Positions 1-6,287 of a stretch of DNA of 7,753 nt are shown here, one piece after another. The position numbers and the translations under genes are program-made. Position 1 is the first letter of the stretch; every line of letters begins with the position of its first letter. Source of the stretch: Woeseia sp. (GTDB lineage: Bacteria > Pseudomonadota > Gammaproteobacteria > Steroidobacterales > Woeseiaceae); the NCBI GenBank assembly GCA_018701055.1, contig JABIUH010000306.1:1-7753 (forward strand). Direction: 5' to 3'. The notes under the pieces are model-generated. The model made no database searches. It was not told the origin of the DNA and saw nothing but the letters and a program-made list of their open reading frames with translations.

Positions 1-510
1 ATGATTTATGGCAGACAAGATGACACGATCTATTTGCACGGCGCTAGAAAGGCTCGTGTTATTCGCTTGTTGGAGAAAACGACTCGCGCTTGTTTGAATG
101 TCACGTTGCTCGACGGACTGGTGCTGGCCCGCTCGGCATTCAATTCATCAATGAACTATCGGTCAGTCTCTGTGTTTGGGGAGCCCGCTCTTGTTGAAGG
201 TAACGACGAAAAACTGCAAGCGATGCGGCTTGTGGCCGAACACAGTATGCCCGGCCGTTGGGCCGATGTTCGCGATTCGCACGAACGGGAAGTCAAAATG
301 ACCGGTGTAATAGCCCTCAAGATTCAATCGGCGGCCGCGAAAATTTCTAGCGGGAAACCTGACGATGAAGAGGAAGATTACGAGATCCCGGTGTGGGCAG
401 GTGTACTGCCAGTGACAACAACAATCGGCGCACTGGAAAACGACGACCGTCTATTGCCAGGCGCTGATCCATCGGATGCAGTAAGAGCGCTTCAAAACAG
501 AACGCTATAG
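1..510 (+). CDS. Pyridoxamine 5'-phosphate oxidase-like flavin-binding protein, 5'-truncated
   Basis: The 169 visible residues match the C-terminal three quarters of the split-barrel flavin-binding family (COG3467, NimA/PNPOx-like). Family hallmarks are IYGRQDDTIYLHG at residues 2-14, SSMNYRSVSVFGEPALVE at 49-66 (typical HSMNYRSV...G.A..V), and YEIPVWAGVLPV at 127-138. The reading frame is open to the first base, and family members usually carry about 40-60 more residues before the YGR motif. The ATG at base 1 is therefore probably an internal Met and the true start lies outside the window. Such proteins bind FMN or F420-like cofactors and are presumed cytosolic oxidoreductases or flavin carriers; the substrate cannot be read from the sequence. 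An acidic stretch (DDEEEDYE, 121-128) precedes the last conserved motif. The gene converges on the cupin gene with one base between the two stop codons. Family assignment is confident, function is not. Confidence 0.85.
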   Translation: MIYGRQDDTIYLHGARKARVIRLLEKTTRACLNVTLLDGLVLARSAFNSSMNYRSVSVFGEPALVEGNDEKLQAMRLVAEHSMPGRWADVRDSHEREVKMTGVIALKIQSAAAKISSGKPDDEEEDYEIPVWAGVLPVTTTIGALENDDRLLPGADPSDAVRALQNRTL

Positions 511-511
511 C

Positions 512-1177
512 TCAATTGCCAATGGGCAGATGTCCGGATTTCACCCATAGAAGAGTATCTTCGCCTGCGTAGAGGTCCGATCGAGCGCCCGGTGGGAATC
601 GCAACCACGAGTTCGCTGCAAATTGACACTGATCGACGCGCACTGACCCTTGGACGACAAACAGTTCCAACCCGCCGAGTGGCGCAAGTTCAGAGGCGCT
701 CGTTGCCTGCGGGATGCGCCACATCTCTACTCGCTCAGATTCGAAACTATGCAAATGAAGTTTCGTTATCGTATCCAACGCGACTGCTGGCCAGACATCT
801 TCGTCGGCAGTATCCACCGAAAATTGCTTCAGGTCAGTTGGATCGAACTGACGCAATTTAACTAAAATACGACACCCACGTTCGCTCCGCGGAATGTGCC
901 CGCTGCCCGGCGGGTTTCGCACATAGCTCCCCTGCGGATAGTCCCCATGCTCATCCGAAAAGACACCATCAAGGACCAAGAACTCCTCGCCGAGTGCATG
1001 CTCGTGCCATGGAAATGAACTATTGGGTGCATAACGCACGATGCTCGTTGCGCGGGCAACTTCAAGCCCGATTCGATCAAGCATGATTCTGTCAACACCA
1101 TTCTCGGGCGAGTGAATCCACTCTTGCTCCTCTACACCAATGGTAGCGGCAAGTGAAAAATCAGCGTTTATGCGCAT
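512..1177 (-). CDS. ChrR-like double-cupin protein
   Basis: A 221-residue protein with two cupin barrels. The first (about residues 35-115) has a complete metal-binding set: H58-x-H60, E64 in GEEFLVLDG, and H94 in NPPGSGHIP, followed by the conserved RILVKLRQF. This resembles the C-terminal cupin of the anti-sigma factor ChrR and the related stand-alone cupins. The second (about 138-218, with LELFVVQGSVRV and SWLRFPPGARS) keeps the fold pattern but lacks the HxH ligands, so it is probably metal-free and structural or a sensor. The N-terminal zinc-binding anti-sigma domain of true ChrR is absent and no sigma-factor gene is adjacent, so an anti-sigma role is not supported. A small-molecule dioxygenase or a sensor are both possible. 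The start is ATG 1177: an in-frame TAA lies 9 bases upstream. No Shine-Dalgarno is visible (AAACCCT precedes the ATG). It lies 53 bases downstream of ogt on the same strand, so it may be read through from the repair operon. Confidence 0.85.
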   Translation of the reverse strand: MRINADFSLAATIGVEEQEWIHSPENGVDRIMLDRIGLEVARATSIVRYAPNSSFPWHEHALGEEFLVLDGVFSDEHGDYPQGSYVRNPPGSGHIPRSERGCRILVKLRQFDPTDLKQFSVDTADEDVWPAVALDTITKLHLHSFESERVEMWRIPQATSASELAPLGGLELFVVQGSVRVDQCQFAANSWLRFPPGARSDLYAGEDTLLWVKSGHLPIGN

Positions 1178-1230
1178 AGGGTTTTAACCATGTTGAATCG
1201 AAATAGAAGGTACGCAGAAATGGGCAGACA

Positions 1231-1722
1231 TCAACCAGAATGTGGAAACTGACTATGTTCCGATTCTAACTTTAGCAAAGCCTTCTTGGTCGGAATTCCG
1301 CCGCCGAAACCGATCAGCTTACCGCTAGCGCCGATGACCCGATGACACGGAATAATGATGGGAAGCGGGTTTCTGCCATTCGCCGCACCAACCGCGCGAA
1401 CCGCTTTCGGCCGTCCAATTCGGCTTGCAATGTCGCCATAGGACGCTGTTGTTCCATAAGGGATCTTCTGCAACTCATCAAGCACCCGGAGTTGGAATTC
1501 CGTGCCATTAGGCCTTAGCGGCAAGTCGAACGCTTTCCGCTCCCCAGCGAAGTAGCTCGTCAATTGTTCCTGAGCGGCGGCGAAAGGTTTTTCAGTGAAT
1601 ATCCAATCCAATTCTGGTTCCAGTCGCATCGAACCCTCCGGAAATCCGATGAAACAAAGCGCGTCTTCATCGCCGGCTAGCAATAGTTCGCCGATTGGTG
1701 TGTCGAGATAACAGTAGTACAT
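1231..1722 (-). CDS. ogt: Methylated-DNA--protein-cysteine S-methyltransferase (Ogt/MGMT)
   Basis: This suicide repair protein transfers the methyl group of O6-methylguanine (and O4-methylthymine) to its own cysteine. With the chosen start it has 163 residues, normal for Ogt. The active-site motif PCHRVIG covers 125-131 with acceptor C126. The arginine finger and recognition helix lie around TASYGDIASRIGRPKAVRAVGAANGRNP (92-119; R109 as the finger). GKLIGFGGG (134-142) and a KxxLLxLE tail follow, and the N-terminal MGMT half includes YLDTPIGELLLAG. The frame stays open to 1791, giving 23 extra residues, and another ATG lies at 1728. The ATG at 1722 is chosen because GGAGG (1729-1733) lies 6 bases before it, whereas it abuts the ATG at 1728. 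The start lies two bases after the ada-alkA stop, so translational coupling and one mRNA are likely. The Ogt activity that sits at the C-terminus of E. coli Ada is supplied here as a separate protein. Confidence 0.95.
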   Translation of the reverse strand: MYYCYLDTPIGELLLAGDEDALCFIGFPEGSMRLEPELDWIFTEKPFAAAQEQLTSYFAGERKAFDLPLRPNGTEFQLRVLDELQKIPYGTTASYGDIASRIGRPKAVRAVGAANGRNPLPIIIPCHRVIGASGKLIGFGGGIPTKKALLKLESEHSQFPHSG

Positions 1723-1724
1723 GC

Positions 1725-3194
1725 TCATCCTCCAGAGCTCGACAAAGAGCTCCATAAAGCCATTGCAGCGTACGCACGCCACGGGCGCCATGTTTCAGCC
1801 CGGGCTTCCAATTCTTTAGGTGTCATCCGCGCCGGGCATGCCAGGACTTTGAGCAACGCAAGGTCACTTGCCGGAAACGCATCCGGGTTTTTAAGGGCAC
1901 GCATCGCAACATATTGTGCAGTCCAGTCGCCAATGCCTCGAATCGACTTCAGATTCTCGCAGAACGCGTCCGGATCCTGGATTGCCTCAAAATCGACATC
2001 ACCGTCCTTGACCGCCCGGGCCAAAGTTCGGATTGTCTGTGCACGACTGCTGATTAGCCCAATGTCGTTAAACCTGGCCCTCGCTAAACGATCCGGCGTT
2101 GGAAACAGGCGATGTAGCGCTTCAGGAGCGTCAGCATGCTCAATTTCTAAGCGCTCGCCATAGCGTGCAGCGATTCGCCCAGCAATGGTTGTTGCACCCT
2201 TTACAGATATTTGCTGTCCCAATATCGCCCGCACGGTGAGCTCGAAGCCGTTCCACGCGCCCGGCACGCGAACGCCAGGTTGCTTCTTCAACATCTTTCT
2301 AAGTGCACTATCCTTACCCAGCGCCGCGCCTATTTCGGCGGCGGGCGCGTCGAGATCAAAGACCTCTCGAGCGCGCTGAACAGTATCGAAAAGTGCTCCT
2401 GTACTAATTCCAGACAGCGTTAGCGACAAATATCCGGCACGCGCATCGGGCTGCACTTCTACTATTCCGTGGCGCCCATCAAATGACATCGTGCGCCGAT
2501 AGACCAATCCATCGACTTGCTCAACACCGGGCGTTGCCCGGTGCGTAAAGAAGTCCAACATCGCTTGCCAGTTGAATGGGGTTCTACAGGCGAGTCGTAC
2601 GCTTAACGTTGCATTGCGCCCAATGGGATCAACGCTGTCGCCTGAGCGGCGTAAATCTCGCGGCGTTTTGCCATAGGTCTTGCGAAACGTATCGTTGAAA
2701 CGGCGCACGCTGCCGTAGCCCGCCGCGGTTGAAATATGACTCATCGGCAGCGACGTTTCGCTTATTAATTGTTTCGCAAAGTGCAGTCTTTGCGTGTGGG
2801 CAACTGCCAGAGGCGATGCGCCTAAGTGCTGACTAAAGAGGCGCCGCAAATGCCGGCTGGTGACACCGAGCCGCTCCGCAAGCTTTTCAATATTGCCTTC
2901 GTCTAACGCACCGCTGGAAATGAGGCGCAATCCTCTTCTAACCGTTGTAGAAGTACCGCTCCACGCCGGTGTACCTGGGGCGCTTTCCGGGCGACACCTG
3001 AGACAAGGCCTAAAACCTGCCTCGCTAGCGGCGGCAGCGCTCGGGTAGAACGCGACATTTTGACTTTTAGGTGAATTCGCCGGGCAGATCGGACGACAGT
3101 AAATGCCAGTCGTTTTGACGCCAACGTAAAACTGACCATCAAACCGAGAATCTCTCGCGAGTCGTGCTCGCTCGTAAACTTCGTTCTGCAACAT
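1725..3194 (-). CDS. alkA: Ada zinc domain-AraC HTH-AlkA fusion (DNA-3-methyladenine glycosylase II with methyl-phosphotriester sensor)
   Basis: A 489-residue three-part protein. Residues about 5-70 form the Ada metal-binding domain: GIYCRPICPA gives C33 and C37, FRPCLRCRPE gives C64 and C67. C33 corresponds to E. coli Ada C38, which accepts the methyl group from DNA phosphotriesters. Residues about 84-183 are an AraC-type pair of helix-turn-helices (LAERLGVTSRHLRRLF; ISTAAGYGSVRRFNDTFRKTYG). Residues about 194-315 look like the AlkA N-terminal domain. Residues about 318-480 are the HhH-GPD glycosylase, with ILGQQISVKGA (324-334), the hairpin-helix-hairpin IRGIGDWTAQYVAMR (418-432) and the catalytic Asp D444 in FPASDLALLK. 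All key residues are present. It should excise 3-methyladenine and related alkylated bases, and probably activates its own operon once methylated at C33 (established for E. coli Ada, inferred here). The same fusion is known from mycobacteria and various proteobacteria. An inverted repeat at 3200-3220 overlaps the Shine-Dalgarno region. The ogt gene follows directly. Confidence 0.95.
   Translation of the reverse strand: MLQNEVYERARLARDSRFDGQFYVGVKTTGIYCRPICPANSPKSQNVAFYPSAAAASEAGFRPCLRCRPESAPGTPAWSGTSTTVRRGLRLISSGALDEGNIEKLAERLGVTSRHLRRLFSQHLGASPLAVAHTQRLHFAKQLISETSLPMSHISTAAGYGSVRRFNDTFRKTYGKTPRDLRRSGDSVDPIGRNATLSVRLACRTPFNWQAMLDFFTHRATPGVEQVDGLVYRRTMSFDGRHGIVEVQPDARAGYLSLTLSGISTGALFDTVQRAREVFDLDAPAAEIGAALGKDSALRKMLKKQPGVRVPGAWNGFELTVRAILGQQISVKGATTIAGRIAARYGERLEIEHADAPEALHRLFPTPDRLARARFNDIGLISSRAQTIRTLARAVKDGDVDFEAIQDPDAFCENLKSIRGIGDWTAQYVAMRALKNPDAFPASDLALLKVLACPARMTPKELEARAETWRPWRAYAAMALWSSLSSSGG
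1729..1733 (-). promoter_or_regulatory. Shine-Dalgarno of ogt, inside the 3' end of ada-alkA
   Basis: GGAGG on the minus strand lies just before the ada-alkA stop codon TGA (1727-1725). It is 6 bases from the ATG at 1722 and directly against the ATG at 1728, which selects 1722 as the ogt start. Confidence 0.75.
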
Positions 3195-3199
3195 CTGCC

Positions 3200-3226
3200 G
3201 GCCTCAATTAATCTGAGGCCAGTATA
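3200..3226 (-). promoter_or_regulatory. Candidate ada-alkA control region: inverted repeat beside a -10-like element
   Basis: A perfect inverted repeat with 7-base arms GGCCTCA/TGAGGCC around a 7-base AT-rich spacer occupies 3200-3220, ending 5 bases before the ATG at 3194. The arm nearer the gene contains TGAGG, the only Shine-Dalgarno-like sequence for this gene. Directly upstream (3221-3226) is TATACT on the minus strand, five of six matches to a sigma-70 -10 box. No good -35 hexamer is visible, which would suit an activator-dependent promoter. A start point expected about 7 bases after the -10 would fall inside the repeat. It may be a protein-binding site (AraC/Ada type or another regulator) or an mRNA hairpin hiding the ribosome site. 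No convincing match to the E. coli Ada box was found; AATTAACTAAAG at about 3262-3273 (minus strand) is only a weak resemblance. Confidence 0.4.
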
Positions 3227-3320
3227 CGCCGGCGGCTAAGTGATAATAGCCAGAATCGGACCTTTAGTTAATTGGACGCTGCCGGCGCGAATCCGCGTAA
3301 CAGGATCCCCAAATATTGGG

Positions 3321-4784
3321 CTATTTGTCTATGCCACCCATGCACATGTATTTAATTTCGAGGTAGTCATCCATACCGTATTTCGAGCCCTCTCGCCCCT
3401 GTCCAGATTCTTTAACGCCGCCAAAAGGCGCCATCTCGTTAGAAATGATTCCCTCATTGATGCCAACAATGCCGTATTCCAAACCTTCGCCAACCCGCCA
3501 GATTCGACCGATATCTCGCGAATAAAAATAACACGCAAGGCCGAACTCAGTATCGTTCGCCATTGCAACGGCTTCTTCTTCCGTTGAGAACCTAAATAAC
3601 GGCGCAACGGGTCCGAAAATTTCTTCTTTGAACACACGCATGCTGTCGTTCACATTGGTCAGCACGGTAGGTTCAACAAAGCACGCGCCCAAGTCGGATC
3701 GACCACCGCCTAGTGTAACGTTGGCTCCATTCGCAACTGCATCATCAATAAACTCAAGCACGCCATTAGCCGCACCTTCGTTTATCAATGGACCCATCGT
3801 GACGCCGTCGGCAGAACCAACACCAAGCGTCAAACTCGCCGCCGCCTCTGCGAGACGTTTTGCGAATTCGTCGTAAATGCCATCCTGAACCAAAATTCTG
3901 TTCGCACAAACGCAAGTTTGTCCAGCATTTCGAAATTTGCAAATCATCGCACCCGCAATTGCCGCATCGATGTCTGCATCGTCAAAAACAATAAATGGTG
4001 CATTACCACCGAGTTCCATTGATGTTCTTTTGACCGTTGCTGCGCACTCCGCCATCAGCTGCTTACCAACGGGCGTGGAGCCAGTAAAAGTGAGCTTGCG
4101 AACTTTCGGATTCGAGGTCATTTCTTTGCCGATTTCTGACGTTCTGCCGGCAACAATGTTAATTACGCCTGCCGGAACACCCGCTCGCTCAGCTAATTCG
4201 ACGAAGGCTAATGCGGACAATGGCGTCGCGTTTGCGGGCTTGCATACAACGGTGCAACCTGCTGCAAGCGCCGGCGCAATTTTTCGGGTAAGCATCGCGT
4301 TCGGAAAATTCCACGGTGTAATGCAGGCGACAACACCGACTGGCTGTTTAATAACGACAATCCGTTTGTCACCAGATGGCGCGGGAATGGTATCGCCGTA
4401 GTTTCTTTTCGCTTCTTCTGCGAACCATTCGATATAGCTCGCGCCATAGGCTATTTCCCCGCGTGCTTCGGCCAGCGGTTTACCTTGCTCCGCGGTCAGG
4501 ATCTGCGCCAGATCTTCTTGCGCCTCCATCATCATAGTGAACCACTTGCGAAGAATTCCGGACCGTTCTTTGACCGTACGCTGGCGCCACTCGACCATCG
4601 CTGCCTCGGCAGCATCAATCGCGCGTCGCGTTTCCGCGGTGCCACAAGAGGCAACCCGTACGATAGATTCGCCTGTGGCAGGATCAGTTACGTCAAACGT
4701 ACTGCCATCGTCACCATCGACCCATTGACCATCGATATAGGCCTGCGTCTTCAATAGTCCTTGGTCGGTAATCTGCATGCTCAC
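3321..4784 (-). CDS. gabD: Succinate-semialdehyde dehydrogenase, NAD(P)-dependent (GabD family)
   Basis: An aldehyde dehydrogenase of 487 residues, the usual GabD length. It oxidises succinate semialdehyde to succinate in the GABA shunt; glutarate semialdehyde (DavD activity) is a close alternative that sequence cannot separate. Visible motifs are PWNFP (157-161, oxyanion Asn N159), CKPANATPLSA (181-191, cofactor-binding region), FTGSTPVG (233-240), MELGGNAPF (256-264, general base E257), FRNAGQTCVCANR (284-296, nucleophile C291), EEIFGPV (387-393) and PFGGVKESGQGREGSKYG (453-470). The second cysteine C293, two residues after the nucleophile, is typical of the GabD family and forms a redox-switch disulfide in human SSADH. 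No aminotransferase (gabT), permease or regulator gene is beside it, so its metabolic partners are elsewhere. The start is GTG at 4784 rather than the in-frame ATG at 4778, because AAGGAG (4793-4798) lies 8 bases before the GTG and 14 before the ATG. Confidence 0.93.
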   Translation of the reverse strand: MSMQITDQGLLKTQAYIDGQWVDGDDGSTFDVTDPATGESIVRVASCGTAETRRAIDAAEAAMVEWRQRTVKERSGILRKWFTMMMEAQEDLAQILTAEQGKPLAEARGEIAYGASYIEWFAEEAKRNYGDTIPAPSGDKRIVVIKQPVGVVACITPWNFPNAMLTRKIAPALAAGCTVVCKPANATPLSALAFVELAERAGVPAGVINIVAGRTSEIGKEMTSNPKVRKLTFTGSTPVGKQLMAECAATVKRTSMELGGNAPFIVFDDADIDAAIAGAMICKFRNAGQTCVCANRILVQDGIYDEFAKRLAEAAASLTLGVGSADGVTMGPLINEGAANGVLEFIDDAVANGANVTLGGGRSDLGACFVEPTVLTNVNDSMRVFKEEIFGPVAPLFRFSTEEEAVAMANDTEFGLACYFYSRDIGRIWRVGEGLEYGIVGINEGIISNEMAPFGGVKESGQGREGSKYGMDDYLEIKYMCMGGIDK

Positions 4785-4792
4785 TAATCAAG

Positions 4793-4798
4793 CTCCTT
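4793..4798 (-). promoter_or_regulatory. Shine-Dalgarno of gabD selecting a GTG start
   Basis: AAGGAG on the minus strand lies 8 bases before the GTG at 4784. The nearby ATG at 4778 would have an over-long 14-base spacing, so GTG is preferred. Confidence 0.7.
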
Positions 4799-4827
4799 GT
4801 TCTTACGTCCACGCGAGTAAGCGATCG

Positions 4828-4856
4828 AGCATAAAGGCTAATTGAACGCTCAGCAA
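4828..4856 (-). promoter_or_regulatory. Possible sigma-70 promoter of gabD
   Basis: On the minus strand TTGCTG (4851-4856) and TATGCT (4828-4833) are separated by 17 bases and would start transcription roughly 40 bases before the GTG start codon. The hexamers match consensus at only three and four of six positions, so this is a weak call. It is supported mainly by the spacing and by the hairpin just upstream (4878-4919), which separates this gene from the peroxiredoxin gene. Confidence 0.35.
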
Positions 4857-4877
4857 CGAAAAAACCGCCAAAAGTAA

Positions 4878-4919
4878 TGCGCCGCGATTCCGCGTATTCA
4901 CTGCGAATATCGCGGCGCA
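4878..4919 (-). terminator. Large stem-loop after the peroxiredoxin-glutaredoxin gene, probable terminator
   Basis: Perfect 11-base GC-rich arms TGCGCCGCGAT (4878-4888) and ATCGCGGCGCA (4909-4919) enclose a loop containing a smaller TATTC/GAATA pairing (4895-4899 with 4905-4909). It begins 7 bases after the TAG stop of the peroxiredoxin gene. Downstream on the minus strand come TTACTTTTGG and then TTTTTT about 13-20 bases beyond the stem. The U-run is displaced compared with a classical intrinsic terminator, so an mRNA 3' stabiliser or REP-like element is an alternative. Confidence 0.55.
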
Positions 4920-4926
4920 CGAACGT

Positions 4927-5676
4927 CTAGGCTGCCCTATCGCGCTCTTTGCCTAACCAGACTTCAAGCTCCGCAGCACCGCCAATCAGTTCACCGTTGA
5001 CGAATATCTGCGGCACCGTTGTGGCGCCGCTGATTGCCCGCACGGTTCGATCGGTAAATGCCTCGTTGAGTTCTAAAGACTCAAAGCCGATACCGGCATC
5101 CTGGAGCATACCCTTGGCTCTCGCGCAGTGTTCACAGCCGGCGCGGGAGAAGACAGTGACATCCAATGGCTTCGCTTCGCCGGGCGCCAAAAAATCCAGC
5201 ATCGTATCGGCGTCGGATACTTGAAATGGATCGCCGGGCAATTCCGGCTCAATAAACATTTTCTCAATTACGCCATCCCTGACCAACATAGAATAACGCC
5301 ACGAGCGACGACCAAAACCGAGGTCATCTTTATTGACCAGAAGTCCCATAGCTTCGGTGAATGCGCCATTGCCATCTGGCAAGAAGGTGATGCCACTCGC
5401 GTTCTGACTCGACTTCCATTCATTCATCACGAACGCATCATTGACAGAGATGCAAACGATCTCGTCAACACCATGCAACCCGAAGGTTGGCAGGAGCTGA
5501 TTAAACCGTGGCACGTGTGATGAGGAGCAAGTCGGCGTAAAGGCCCCGGGCAACGAAAATACAATTACGGTTTTTCCTGCAAATATGTCGTTGCTAGTCA
5601 CGTCGTGCCACGAATTGTCGCTACGCGTTCTAAAAGTAACATCCGGTACCCGTTTTCTTTCTCTTGATACAAACAT
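4927..5676 (-). CDS. Hybrid peroxiredoxin (Prx5)-glutaredoxin peroxidase
   Basis: A 249-residue fusion matching the Prx5-Grx hybrids of Haemophilus influenzae and Chromatium in length and order. Residues about 5-165 are the Prx5 (AhpC/TSA-like redoxin) domain, with the peroxidatic motif PGAFTPTCSSSHVP (43-56, C50) and the family's ISVNDAFVMNEW (76-87). Residues about 170-245 are a glutaredoxin with active site CEHC (C181, C184) after VTVFSRAG, the glutathione-binding TVPQIFVNG (220-228), and GGAAELEVWL near the end. The enzyme reduces H2O2 and alkyl hydroperoxides; the fused glutaredoxin recycles the oxidised peroxiredoxin cysteine with glutathione, so no separate reductant protein is needed. 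GAGGAG (5685-5690) lies 8 bases before the ATG. The gene follows dps after 33 bases on the same strand, so dps and this gene probably form one OxyR-controlled operon. A large stem-loop follows its stop. Confidence 0.95.
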   Translation of the reverse strand: MFVSRERKRVPDVTFRTRSDNSWHDVTSNDIFAGKTVIVFSLPGAFTPTCSSSHVPRFNQLLPTFGLHGVDEIVCISVNDAFVMNEWKSSQNASGITFLPDGNGAFTEAMGLLVNKDDLGFGRRSWRYSMLVRDGVIEKMFIEPELPGDPFQVSDADTMLDFLAPGEAKPLDVTVFSRAGCEHCARAKGMLQDAGIGFESLELNEAFTDRTVRAISGATTVPQIFVNGELIGGAAELEVWLGKERDRAA

Positions 5677-5709
5677 CTGAAGCTCTCCTCAATTTAATTC
5701 AATAAATTC

Positions 5710-6186
5710 TTAACTCTGGTTAGCGAGCATGCTGCGCAACATCCAGGCGTTTTTTTCGTGTACTTGCATTCTTTGCGTGAGCAAATCTGCAGTCGGCTCA
5801 TCACCGGCCGAGGCCGTCGCTGAAATCGCATTCCGGGCTGTGCGCACAATCGTTTTCTGCCCCCCGACAAGATCACGAATCATCTCTTCGGCGGACTCGC
5901 CACCAACGGCTTCTGCGATTGAAGTCAGCTGCGCGAACTCACGGTATGACCCAGGCGCCTTTACGCCGAGCGCCCGAATTCTTTCTGCGACGTCGTCGAC
6001 AGCAATCGCCAGCTCGACATATTGAGCTTCGAACATCGTGTGTAGGGTGTTGAATAACGGGCCCGTCACATTCCAGTGGTAGTTGTGCGTTTTCAAATAC
6101 AAGGTATAGCTGTCGGCAAGGAGCCCAGACAGCTTTCCGGCGATATCTCTACGCGCCTGCTCGCCTATGCCAATGTTAATGTCCAT
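5710..6186 (-). CDS. dps: Dps-family ferritin-like DNA-starvation/ferroxidase protein
   Basis: With the start at 6186 the protein has 158 residues, typical for a Dps with a short N-terminus. The inter-subunit ferroxidase ligands are present with the family spacing: H37 in KTHNYHWNVTGP, H49 in NTLHTMFE, D64 and E68 in AVDDVAERIRALG (H-12-H-15-D-4-E, as in Listeria Dps). Dps forms a 12-subunit shell that oxidises Fe(II) with H2O2 and stores the iron, preventing hydroxyl radical formation. There is no lysine-rich N-terminal tail like that of E. coli Dps, so direct DNA coating is doubtful (inference). An in-frame ATG at 6237 would add 17 residues (MEKMYRLF...), but AGGA (6194-6197) sits 7 bases before the ATG at 6186 and the family begins near there. 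It is divergent from oxyR and followed after 33 bases by the peroxiredoxin-glutaredoxin gene. Confidence 0.94.
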   Translation of the reverse strand: MDINIGIGEQARRDIAGKLSGLLADSYTLYLKTHNYHWNVTGPLFNTLHTMFEAQYVELAIAVDDVAERIRALGVKAPGSYREFAQLTSIAEAVGGESAEEMIRDLVGGQKTIVRTARNAISATASAGDEPTADLLTQRMQVHEKNAWMLRSMLANQS

Positions 6187-6248
6187 TTTTCTATCCTGTG
6201 GAAGCAAGTAATTGAATAAACGATACATTTTTTCCATTGATTTATGAA

Positions 6249-6287
6249 TCCGATTTTTATTATCATACTAATCGGTTTATCCGATTA
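6249..6287. promoter_or_regulatory. Candidate OxyR operator in the oxyR-dps divergent region
   Basis: AATCGG-TTTAT-CCGATT (6270-6286; 7-base arms if the flanking T/A pair at 6269/6287 is counted) is a perfect palindrome touching the oxyR start codon. A further CCGATT lies at 6250-6255. Read as ATCG-N7-CGAT (6271-6285), it fits the ATAG-N7-CTAT layout of OxyR half-sites and agrees at about 7 of the 10 defined positions. The 15 bases one 22-base period upstream (6249-6263) agree at about 5, giving a degenerate two-dimer site. TATCAT (6261-6266, +) with TTGATT 18 bases upstream (6237-6242) could be the oxyR promoter. TATGAT (6262-6267, -) or CATAAA (6241-6246, -) could be the -10 for dps; the latter would put the palindrome just upstream of the -35 region, as at OxyR-activated promoters. 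The binding assignment is inference. Confidence 0.5.

Noticed and set aside
592..865. Plus-strand open frames of 71-89 residues across the cupin gene
   Set aside because: Antisense shadows of a well-supported cupin coding region; similar antisense frames lie over ada-alkA, gabD, prx-grx and oxyR.
1723..1791. Extended 186-residue form of Ogt starting at 1791
   Set aside because: The added residues overlap the 3' end of ada-alkA and have no family match; GGAGG with 6-base spacing supports the start at 1722.
3286..3320. Small hairpins CGCG-AATC-CGCG and CCCAA-ATA-TTGGG after the gabD stop as a terminator
   Set aside because: Stems of only 4-5 pairs and no T-run on the minus strand, so a terminator is not supported; read-through into ada-alkA remains possible.
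6187..6237. Dps start at the ATG at 6237
   Set aside because: Adds 17 residues not typical of the family; the ATG at 6186 has AGGA at 7 bases and matches normal Dps length.
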